A stretch of DNA of 64,000 nt from CBDCGS01 sp965216915. Lineage in GTDB: Bacteria > Pseudomonadota > Alphaproteobacteria > UBA828. Position 1 is the stretch's first letter. Every line of letters begins with the position of its first letter. Below, piece by piece: positions 52,825-59,871 of the stretch. Both the position numbers and the translations under genes were made by a program. Where the stretch lies: assembly GCA_965216915.1 (NCBI GenBank), contig CBDCGS010000009.1, positions 1-64,000 on the forward strand, read 5' to 3'. Below the pieces are notes generated by a model. The model was not told where the DNA came from and made no database searches. It saw only the letters and a list, made by a program, of their open reading frames with translations.

Positions 52825-55141
52825 CGGCGCTCTCTCGGGCAAGCACCGCGTCGAGCACCCGTTCGGGGGTCAGCGGAAGGGTCCGCAATCGTTCGCCGGT
52901 CGCCGCGTGGACCGCGTTTGCGATCGCGGGCGCGACGGCGCAAATCGGGATCTCGCCGATGCCCTTGGCACCGAACGGACCGTCCGGCTCGGGCTCCTCG
53001 ACGACGATGGCGTGGATCGCGTGGGGTGTGTCCAGGCTGGTCGGCACCTTGTAGTCCATGAGGCTCGGGTTCGCGAGGCGCCCGCCATCCCACACCAGCT
53101 CTTCGTGGAGCGCGAAGCCGAGGCCTTGCACCGTGCCGCCCTCGATCTGCCCTTCGACCGCGCGCGGATTGATGGCCTTGCCGACGTCGCAGGCTTGCCA
53201 GGCCTCGCGGAGCGCGACCTGGCCCGACGCCTCATCGATCTCGACGTCGCAGACGATTGCGGCGAAGTTGAAGACGCCGATTTGCGGAAACGGGAGGCCC
53301 GAGACGACGGTGCGCTTGGGGTCGACGGTCGGCCGGTCGTAGACCAGCGTGTCGCTCGCGACGATCGGGCCGCCCACCGCCCAGTGGCTTCGCATCGCAA
53401 CGTCGCGAAACCCGATCTCGGCAGCCGGCACGCCGCGGATGCCGACCTTGCCGCCCTCCCGCAGCTCGAGATCGGCGGCGGCGCATTCGAGCATCTCAGC
53501 GGCATGCCGCTTGATCTCCGCTTCGACCTTCTGCGCGGCCGCCACGATCGCGCGGCCCGCCATGTAGGTCACCCGGCTCGCGGTGGTGCCCCAGTTGTAG
53601 GGCGAGCCGTCGGTGTCGGGGCTTGCGACGCTCACCTGCTCGATCGGGATCTTGAGCGCCTCGGCGCAGATCTGCGTCAGCACGGTGTCCGAGCCTTGAC
53701 CGATGTCGACGCAACCCGTGTTGAGAACGACGCTCCCGTCCTCCAGCAGCCGGATGATCGCACCGGTCGACAGCAGCCCGGAGATGTGGGCCGCGCAGGC
53801 GACGCCGCTGGCGCGCCGCACGCCGCGCGGCGCGGCGTCGGCGCGGACCTTGCGGTCGTCCCAGGCGCTCGCGGCGCGTGTTTGCTCGAGCACCCGAACG
53901 AAGCCGTCGGAGCTGACCGCGCCGCCGCCGAGCCAGGTGTCACCCTTGCGAACCGCGTTTTTCAGGCGGAGATCGAAGGGGTCCATCCGCAAACGCGCGG
54001 CGATCTCGTCGATCTGGGTCTCGGTCGCGAAGGCTACCTGCGGATTGCCGAAGCCGCGAAAGGCGCCGAAGCGCATGCGGTTGGTGTAGGCGAGCGTGCC
54101 GGACGCGCGGCAGTGGGGGATGCGGTAGGGCCCGCGCGCCATGAGCAGCGAGAAGCCCATCACGCCCGGGCTGTCGTCGCCATAGGCGCCCGCGTCGACG
54201 ACGACCTCGACCTCGCGGGCGAGCAGCGTGCCGTCCTCGCGCGCACCGGTCTTGGCGCGGATCCAATAGGGGTGCCGGTGGCGGACGGTCTCGAAATCCT
54301 CCGCGCGGCTCAGGATCATCTTGACCGGGCGGCCGGTGCGCATGGCGAGCGCCACGCACATCGCCTGCACGTGCAGCTCCATCTTGTTGCCGAAGCCGCC
54401 GCCGACCCGCGGCGTTTGGCAACGAATGCGCGCCATCGGCAGGCCGAGAAGCTCGCTCACGTTCGATTGCACGCGGAAAACCGACTGGTTGGCCGACCAA
54501 AGGGTGATCCGCCCCTGCGCATCCTCGAAGGCGAGCGCGCCACAGGGCTCCAGCGCGACGTGCGCCTGCGCCTGGGTTTCGAACGCACCCTCGACGATCA
54601 CGTCGCAGTCCGCCCACGCCGCATCGACGTCGCCTTCGGCGAAGAGCGTGCGCCAGGCGACGTTGCCGGTGATCTCGGTGTCGAAGATGCGCAGGTTCTC
54701 GGCGTTGTCTTCATGCACGAGGGCCGCGCCCTCGGCGAGCGCCGCGGCGGGCGTCAGCACCGCGGGCAGCTCCTCATAGTCGACCTCGATCAGGCGCACG
54801 GCGGCCCGGGCCGTCGCCTCATCCTCGGCTGCGACGATCGCCACCGGCTCGCCGACATAGCGCACCTTGTCCTTGGCGAGCACCCATTCGTCCTTGATGA
54901 AGGGGCCACTCTTGCCCGCGCCGATATCGGCGCCGGTCAGCACCGCGTGCACGCCCGGGACGGCAAGGGCGGCCGTGGCGTCGTAGCGACGGATGCGCGC
55001 ATGCGCGTAGGGGCTTTGCAGAATTGCGCCATGCAGCATGCCCGGCATCGTCATGTCGGCGATGTATTGGGCGCGCCCCGTGAGCTTCTCGCGGGTCTCG
55101 AAGCGCGGGACGCTCCGCCCGACGGCGGTGTGCGTGCTCAT
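52814..55141 (-). CDS. Molybdenum hydroxylase large subunit (xanthine dehydrogenase family), complex 1
   Basis: A 775-residue molybdopterin-binding subunit. Conserved blocks are ETREKLTGRAQYIADMTMPG at the N terminus, the first cofactor loop RVGGGFGNKMELHVQAMCVA, the active loop NRMRFGAFRGFGNPQVAFAT, the second loop GCVDIGQGSDTVLTQICAEA and the catalytic glutamate in GPFGAKGIGEIPICAVAPAI. The AFRGFG loop is the xanthine dehydrogenase/nicotinate-type form rather than that of CO dehydrogenase. The stop overlaps the hydrolase and the start overlaps the iron-sulfur subunit stop. It would hydroxylate a ring carbon using water. Confidence 0.92.
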   Translation of the reverse strand: MSTHTAVGRSVPRFETREKLTGRAQYIADMTMPGMLHGAILQSPYAHARIRRYDATAALAVPGVHAVLTGADIGAGKSGPFIKDEWVLAKDKVRYVGEPVAIVAAEDEATARAAVRLIEVDYEELPAVLTPAAALAEGAALVHEDNAENLRIFDTEITGNVAWRTLFAEGDVDAAWADCDVIVEGAFETQAQAHVALEPCGALAFEDAQGRITLWSANQSVFRVQSNVSELLGLPMARIRCQTPRVGGGFGNKMELHVQAMCVALAMRTGRPVKMILSRAEDFETVRHRHPYWIRAKTGAREDGTLLAREVEVVVDAGAYGDDSPGVMGFSLLMARGPYRIPHCRASGTLAYTNRMRFGAFRGFGNPQVAFATETQIDEIAARLRMDPFDLRLKNAVRKGDTWLGGGAVSSDGFVRVLEQTRAASAWDDRKVRADAAPRGVRRASGVACAAHISGLLSTGAIIRLLEDGSVVLNTGCVDIGQGSDTVLTQICAEALKIPIEQVSVASPDTDGSPYNWGTTASRVTYMAGRAIVAAAQKVEAEIKRHAAEMLECAAADLELREGGKVGIRGVPAAEIGFRDVAMRSHWAVGGPIVASDTLVYDRPTVDPKRTVVSGLPFPQIGVFNFAAIVCDVEIDEASGQVALREAWQACDVGKAINPRAVEGQIEGGTVQGLGFALHEELVWDGGRLANPSLMDYKVPTSLDTPHAIHAIVVEEPEPDGPFGAKGIGEIPICAVAPAIANAVHAATGERLRTLPLTPERVLDAVLARESADAD

Positions 55142-55608
55142 CCGGCCTTGCCTCCGCTTGCGTCGAGCACCGCGTCGACGATCTGCTTGTAGCCCGAGCA
55201 GCGGCAGAGATTGCCCGACAATGCCGCGCGCACCTCATCGACGCTGGGTGTCGGGTTCTGTCTGAGCAGCCAATGCACCGTGACCAAGATGCCGGACGCA
55301 CAAAAGCCGCATTGGATCGCGCCAGCGTCCGCGAAGGTCTGCTGAATATCCGTGAGTGTGGACGCTTCGCCGAGGCCCTCGACGGTGGTGACCTCGGCGT
55401 CGCGCGCCGAGACGGCGAGCGTGAGGCAGCTGCGCACCGGCAGGCCATCGACGAGCACCGTGCAGGCGCCGCAGACGCCTTGGTTGCAGCCGGTCTTGGT
55501 GCCGGTCAAGCCAAGCCCATCGCGGAGCACCGAGAGCAGGGTCGCGCGCGGGGTGACCGCGACCTGCCGCGCCACGCCGTTGACGGTGAGGGGCACCGGC
55601 GCGCTCAT
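55138..55608 (-). CDS. Molybdenum hydroxylase [2Fe-2S] subunit, complex 1
   Basis: A 156-residue iron-sulfur subunit. The N-terminal plant-type cluster has canonical spacing, GCNQGVCGACTV plus SC in PVRSCLTLAV. The second cluster is IQCGFCASGILVTV and GNLCRCSGYKQIVDA. It passes electrons from the molybdenum site to FAD. The ATG at 55608 overlaps the FAD subunit stop; the stop overlaps the large-subunit start. The gene order is medium, small, large. Confidence 0.93.
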   Translation of the reverse strand: MSAPVPLTVNGVARQVAVTPRATLLSVLRDGLGLTGTKTGCNQGVCGACTVLVDGLPVRSCLTLAVSARDAEVTTVEGLGEASTLTDIQQTFADAGAIQCGFCASGILVTVHWLLRQNPTPSVDEVRAALSGNLCRCSGYKQIVDAVLDASGGKAG

Positions 55609-56459
55609 GCCGCCTCGCGGGCGCCCGCCGCCCGCTCGATCGCCTTCGCGAGCAAACGTGGGATCACGCGGCGCCGGTAGTCGGCGGAGCCGCGGACATC
55701 GTCGAGAGGATCGGCCGCCTCGGCCAGCAGCGCGCCCGCCCGCGCCACCGTCTCCCCATCGAGCGCACTGCCGACGAGCAATGCGTCGGCCTCCGCGAGC
55801 CGGAGCGGCCACGGCCCGCAGCCGCCGATCGCAACCTGAGCGGCGCTGCAATGGCGGCCATCGAAGGTGAGCACGAGGCCGACCGAGACCGTCGCGAAAT
55901 CGCCCGAGACGCGCGCGAGCTTTTCGTAGTGGCCGATCGAGCCAGGCGGCGCGGGCGGCACCTTGATGCGAGTGATGATCTCGGCGTCGCCGAGCGCCGT
56001 TTCGTACCAGTCGGTGCCGAAGTCGGCGACCGGCAGCCAGCGGGCGCCGTGGGGGCCGACGATCTCGATCGCGGCGCCGGCGGCTACCAGCGCGCACGGG
56101 TAATCGGCGGCCGGATCGGCGAAGGCGATGGAGCCGCCCATGGTGCCCATGTTGCGCACCGGCATGTTGGCGATTTGCCGCGCGGCGGCCGGCACGGCGG
56201 CTTGGCCGTCCACGAAATCAGGCGATGAGGCGGTCTCGGCATGCCGCGTCATCGCGCCGATCATGACCGCGCCGTCGTCATCGCGCGTGATGCCGCGCAG
56301 CGCGGCGATGCGCCTGAGGCTTACCAGCGTTTCCGGCTCGACGAGGCCGGCGTTCATCATCGCCACCAGGGTCGCACCGCCCGCGAGGCAGCGCGCATCC
56401 TCGCGCGCGGCGAGCAGCGCGACGGCGTCTTCGACGCTCTCGGGCTCGAGAAATTCCAT
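55605..56459 (-). CDS. Molybdenum hydroxylase FAD-binding subunit, complex 1
   Basis: A 284-residue FAD subunit (CoxM-like). The two FAD loops are visible: CLAGGATLVAMMNAGLVEPE (usually AGGQSL) and MPVRNMGTMGGSIAFADPAA. The C-terminal CO_deh_flav_C domain has DFATVSVGLVLTFDGRHCSA. First gene of the complex 1 operon, 26 bases below the NicX homologue, which it very likely follows on the same transcript. Confidence 0.92.
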   Translation of the reverse strand: MEFLEPESVEDAVALLAAREDARCLAGGATLVAMMNAGLVEPETLVSLRRIAALRGITRDDDGAVMIGAMTRHAETASSPDFVDGQAAVPAAARQIANMPVRNMGTMGGSIAFADPAADYPCALVAAGAAIEIVGPHGARWLPVADFGTDWYETALGDAEIITRIKVPPAPPGSIGHYEKLARVSGDFATVSVGLVLTFDGRHCSAAQVAIGGCGPWPLRLAEADALLVGSALDGETVARAGALLAEAADPLDDVRGSADYRRRVIPRLLAKAIERAAGAREAA

Positions 56460-56485
56460 GGGCTCGGGACGGGCCGCCCGCGGCC

Positions 56486-57565
56486 TCAGAGCATGACGCG
56501 CTCGACCACCATGTTGGGGTCGACGATGTTGCCGCGATCGATGATCGTCTCGTTATCGAGCATGACGGTGCAATCGCGCATCGGCACGTCGTAGTGGCCG
56601 CGCGTGTTGCGCTTGCCGCCACCTTGCGTGTTGGGACCGGTCGAGAACAGGAAGTTGCCGGGGAAGGTGCGCGCGGCTGCGCGGCTGCGCTCGGGCTCAT
56701 CGCCATTGAGCGCGATACTGTACCAGAGCGCCTGCGGGTTCATGCCCCAACCGAGATGCGAGATGGCGTAGGGATCCATGTCGTCGTCGGAGGCCTTGTT
56801 GTCGACCAGCCAATCATGCATCAGCTTGGCGTCGAGGCCGCCCCCGATCTTTCGAATGAAGCCGTCGTGGATCTCGAGGTGGACGGGATCCTGGACATAG
56901 CGGCAATAGGGCAGGATGACGATGTCGCCGGGCTGGAGCACGACCGTCCCATTGGCCGTGCCTTCGTTCGGAAAGGTGTGGATGTGGCCGGCGCCCCAAT
57001 GGTCGAAGTGGCCCGGCTCGTCGGCATAGCCCCACTGGATCATCACGGGATATTCGCCGCAGCGCCAGGTGAGGTCGGTGCCGGCATCATTCACGACGCG
57101 CGCCTCGCTGGTCTTGGCATAGCGGTCGTGGGCGTGCTTCATCGCCTCCTTGAGGCCGGGGGGCGACATGAGCTGCTCGAGATCATCGGGCGCATCGATG
57201 ATCATGAGGACGCGCACGCCGGCCTGCATCACCTCCTTGAGCCATTTGGTGAACAACGGCACGTGGAAGATCACGATCATGTCGGCGGCCTTCGCGGCCT
57301 CGAGCGTGCCCTTGCACCGGCCCACCGTGCCGACGCCGACCTTGGTCCAGGAGGGGATGTCGTTGACGCACATCTCATAGGCATCGGCGCCCTGGGCCTC
57401 AGCGGCCGCGAAGGCCGCCTGGATGTATTCCCGGCGGGTCGAGAGGTCTGAGATGCAAAGGATGGTCTCGCCCCGCTTCACGGTGCATAGCTCGAACTCC
57501 TTGTGGAAGAGCATCGTGAGCCTGGCCGGATTGAGTTCCTGGGCCCGAAAAGCCGCCTGCGTCAT
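56486..57565 (-). CDS. nicX: 2,5-dihydroxypyridine 5,6-dioxygenase (NicX-like)
   Basis: A 359-residue member of the M29-like family that includes NicX, the ring-cleaving dioxygenase of the maleamate pathway (2,5-dihydroxypyridine to N-formylmaleamate). It shares long segments with what I recall of Pseudomonas putida NicX: QWGYADEPGHFDHWGAG, ISHLGWGMNP, FPGNFLFSTGPNT and GGGKRNTRGHYDVPMRDC. The iron ligands His-His-Asp of NicX are found as His270 and the HYD pair His324 and Asp326, with almost the same spacing. The ATG at 57565 has GGGGAG nine bases ahead; the ATG at 57583 has none. First gene of the minus operon and divergent from the cysteine hydrolase. Confidence 0.78.
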   Translation of the reverse strand: MTQAAFRAQELNPARLTMLFHKEFELCTVKRGETILCISDLSTRREYIQAAFAAAEAQGADAYEMCVNDIPSWTKVGVGTVGRCKGTLEAAKAADMIVIFHVPLFTKWLKEVMQAGVRVLMIIDAPDDLEQLMSPPGLKEAMKHAHDRYAKTSEARVVNDAGTDLTWRCGEYPVMIQWGYADEPGHFDHWGAGHIHTFPNEGTANGTVVLQPGDIVILPYCRYVQDPVHLEIHDGFIRKIGGGLDAKLMHDWLVDNKASDDDMDPYAISHLGWGMNPQALWYSIALNGDEPERSRAAARTFPGNFLFSTGPNTQGGGKRNTRGHYDVPMRDCTVMLDNETIIDRGNIVDPNMVVERVML

Positions 57566-57658
57566 CGGTTCGCTCCCCGCCATGCGATCGTGATTGGAGC
57601 GGGATTATGGCGCAGGCAGCGCGGGCATTCCATGCCGCTTCTCCGCTTCGCGGCCGAC

Positions 57659-57687
57659 TTGACCTGGAGGCGCGCCGGCCGCTACCG
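57659..57687 (+). promoter_or_regulatory. Candidate promoter of the cysteine hydrolase/complex 2 operon
   Basis: TTGACC at 57659-57664 and CTACCG at 57682-57687 are 17 bases apart, the spacing and form of alphaproteobacterial housekeeping promoters. Transcription from here would give a short leader with the AAGGAG ribosome site of the gene at 57719. The same 153-base gap must also hold the promoter of the divergent nicX-like operon; I see no clear box for it. Confidence 0.4.
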
Positions 57688-57718
57688 TCGCTCGGCGGAT
57701 CGACGCAAGGAGACCCCC

Positions 57719-58462
57719 ATGGGCACGCCCGAGGATCGATATTTTCATAGCCCCGAGGGCGAGATCAGCTTGCTGCCGCCGATCGATGTGCAATGGGGGC
57801 GCACCGCATTGGTCATCATCGACATGCAGTATCACGACGCCCACGCGGAGCAGGGCGTCGTCGCGGCGCTCGAAAAGCTCTATCCCGGCTCGACGGCCTA
57901 TTACGCCGCGCGCCTCGACACCGTCGTGCCGGCGATCCGTCGGCTGCTCGATTACGCCCGTGCCGGCGGGCTCGAGATCATTCACCTGGTGGTCGGCTCG
58001 GACTATCAGGACCTGCGCGATTTCAATGCCCGCATGCGCGCGTGGATTCTCGATCTTCAAGAGCGCGCGGGGATGGCTGATTTCTATTGGACGCAATCGC
58101 CGACCTACCGAATTCTCGAGCCGCTTGCGCCGGCCGAGGGCGAGACGGTGTTCCGCAAGCGCAGCTTCGGCGCGTTCAACAGCACCAACTTCGAAAATCT
58201 GTTGCGCGAGATGGGCATCGACACGCTGCTGGTGACGGGCTGCGTGACGAACTACTGCGTCGAGACGACGGTGCGCGACGCGGCCGATCGCGGCTTTTCT
58301 TGCGTCGTGGTCGACGAGGCCGTCGCCGGGTTCAGCCAAGACTCGCACGACGCGACGCTCGCCTCGTTTCGAGGCGGCTTCGCCGCCGTCGTTCGCAGCG
58401 CGGACGATATGATCGCATTGCTCGAGGAGAAGCGCGGCGCGGGACGCGCCGCCGCAGAGTAG
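57719..58462 (+). CDS. Isochorismatase-family cysteine amidohydrolase (maleamate amidase candidate)
   Basis: A 247-residue cysteine hydrolase. The triad is the aspartate in LVIIDMQYHDAHAE, the lysine in FRKRSFGAFNSTNFENLL and the cysteine in LVTGCVTNYCVETTVRDA. Sequence alone places it with ureidoacrylate, biuret and N-carbamoyl amidases. In the nicotinate pathway the maleamate amidase NicF is of the same superfamily but another subgroup, so the role here is an inference from its place beside the NicX homologue. ATG at 57719 with AAGGAG. First gene of the plus operon; the FAD subunit of complex 2 follows after eight bases. Confidence 0.84.
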   Translation: MGTPEDRYFHSPEGEISLLPPIDVQWGRTALVIIDMQYHDAHAEQGVVAALEKLYPGSTAYYAARLDTVVPAIRRLLDYARAGGLEIIHLVVGSDYQDLRDFNARMRAWILDLQERAGMADFYWTQSPTYRILEPLAPAEGETVFRKRSFGAFNSTNFENLLREMGIDTLLVTGCVTNYCVETTVRDAADRGFSCVVVDEAVAGFSQDSHDATLASFRGGFAAVVRSADDMIALLEEKRGAGRAAAE

Positions 58463-58470
58463 CCTACGCG

Positions 58471-59352
58471 ATGTACCCTGCGCCTATCGAGGCCTATTAC
58501 GCGCCGGCCACGGTCGAGGAGGCTCTGGTTTGCTTCGCCGAAGCCGGTGAGGACGCGGTGTTCATCGCGGGCGGCATGAGCCTGATGCAGGCGATGAAGG
58601 CGCGCCTCGTCCAGCCGCGCGCGATCATCGATCTGAACGGGGTCGAGGAGCTGGCGGGCATCGCCAAGAGCACGCACACGCTCACGATCCGTCCGATGAC
58701 GCGATACCGCGAGCTCGCGAACACGTCCGTGCTCTCGGGTGCGATGCAGGCGCTCGGCGACGCCGCGAGCACCGTGGGCGATCGGCAGGTGCGCAACGCC
58801 GGCACCATTGGCGGCAGCGTCTGCTGGAACTATGTCGCGGCCTGCATGCCCAACGTCTGCCTGTGCCTCGGCGCGACCATGCAGCTCGCCGCGGCCGGCG
58901 GCGAGACACGCGACGTCCCGATCGAGGAGTTTCTGCTTGGGCCGATGGAAACCGCGCGTCGCGACGACGAGCTTTTGGTCGCGATCAACTTTCCCGCGCC
59001 GGCGCTGGTCGGCGCCGGCAGCGCCTATCGGAAGTATGGCGGGGTCGTCGACGGCTTGCCGATCATCGGGGTCGCGGCCTCGCTCGCGGTCGACGATGCC
59101 GGCCGCTGTCTCGACACGCGCCTCAGCGTCGGCGGTATTCTCCCGACGGCGCAACGCTTCGGCGGCATCGGCGGCGTCCTCGATGGCCGCGCCGGCGAGG
59201 AGGCTGCGTTTTCCGAGGCCGCCGACGCCGCGGCCGCGGCGACCGAAACGCAGAGCGACCACCTCGCCAGCGCCGATTATCGGAAGGTGTTGATCCGCAC
59301 GTTGGCGCGGGCGGTGCTGGCCGAGGCATATGCGCGTGCCGTCAAGAGGTAG
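58471..59352 (+). CDS. Molybdenum hydroxylase FAD-binding subunit, complex 2
   Basis: A 293-residue FAD subunit. The FAD loops are VFIAGGMSLMQAMKARLVQP and RQVRNAGTIGGSVCWNYVAA; the second carries WNYVAA where most members have an acidic DPAAD stretch. A C-terminal CO_deh_flav_C domain follows (VDGLPIIGVAASLAVDD). Paired with the iron-sulfur and large subunits directly downstream in the order M-S-L. It diverges clearly from the complex 1 subunit, so complex 2 is not a recent duplicate. Confidence 0.9.
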   Translation: MYPAPIEAYYAPATVEEALVCFAEAGEDAVFIAGGMSLMQAMKARLVQPRAIIDLNGVEELAGIAKSTHTLTIRPMTRYRELANTSVLSGAMQALGDAASTVGDRQVRNAGTIGGSVCWNYVAACMPNVCLCLGATMQLAAAGGETRDVPIEEFLLGPMETARRDDELLVAINFPAPALVGAGSAYRKYGGVVDGLPIIGVAASLAVDDAGRCLDTRLSVGGILPTAQRFGGIGGVLDGRAGEEAAFSEAADAAAAATETQSDHLASADYRKVLIRTLARAVLAEAYARAVKR

Positions 59353-59355
59353 CCT

Positions 59356-59871
59356 GTGGAAAAGACCATCACCATCACGATCAACGGAACGCCCTACACC
59401 CGCCGTGTGCCGCTTCGCATGCTGCTGGTCGATTTCATCCGCGACGAATGCGCGCTCACGGGCACCCATGTCGGGTGCACCTATGAGGGCCGCTGCGGCG
59501 CCTGCACCGTGCGGATCGCGGGCCGCGCGCACAAATCCTGCATGAAGCTCGCCGTGCAGCTCGACGGCAAGGATGTGACGACCATCGAAGGCCTCGGCAC
59601 GCGCGACAAGCTGCACAAACTGCAGGAGGCGTTCAGCCGTTATCACGCGCTGCAATGCGGCTACTGCACGGCAGGGATTCTGATGAATGCGGCGGATTTC
59701 CTCGAGGAGAACCTCAACCCGACCGAGGCGGAGGTGCGCCGCGCCTTGGTCGGCAATCTCTGCCGCTGCACCGGCTACGCCCATATCGTCGAGGCGATCC
59801 TCGCGGCCTCGGCAATGCGCCACGGGCTGAAACCGAACCCGCCACCGGCCGCCACCGAGGATCGGCCATGA
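59356..59871 (+). CDS. Molybdenum hydroxylase [2Fe-2S] subunit, complex 2
   Basis: A 171-residue iron-sulfur subunit from a GTG at 59356. The second cluster (LQCGYCTAGILMNA, GNLCRCTGYAHIVEA) is normal. The plant-type cluster reads VGCTYEGRCGACTV, that is, five residues between the first two cysteines rather than four; the fourth cysteine is in HKSCMKLAV. The C-terminal tail (RHGLKPNPPPAATEDRP) is longer than usual. Its stop overlaps the large-subunit start. Confidence 0.9.
   Translation: MEKTITITINGTPYTRRVPLRMLLVDFIRDECALTGTHVGCTYEGRCGACTVRIAGRAHKSCMKLAVQLDGKDVTTIEGLGTRDKLHKLQEAFSRYHALQCGYCTAGILMNAADFLEENLNPTEAEVRRALVGNLCRCTGYAHIVEAILAASAMRHGLKPNPPPAATEDRP

Noticed and set aside
52907..55192. 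Long open frame of 761 residues on plus, opposite the complex 1 large subunit
   Set aside because: It is antisense to a clearly conserved molybdenum subunit; its sequence is rich in Arg, Asp, Val and His as expected of a GC-rich shadow frame and shows no motif.
57719..58462. Firm assignment of the cysteine hydrolase as NicF
   Set aside because: It shares the superfamily, but the segments around the active-site cysteine (TGCVTNYCVETT) differ from what I recall of NicF; only context supports the role.
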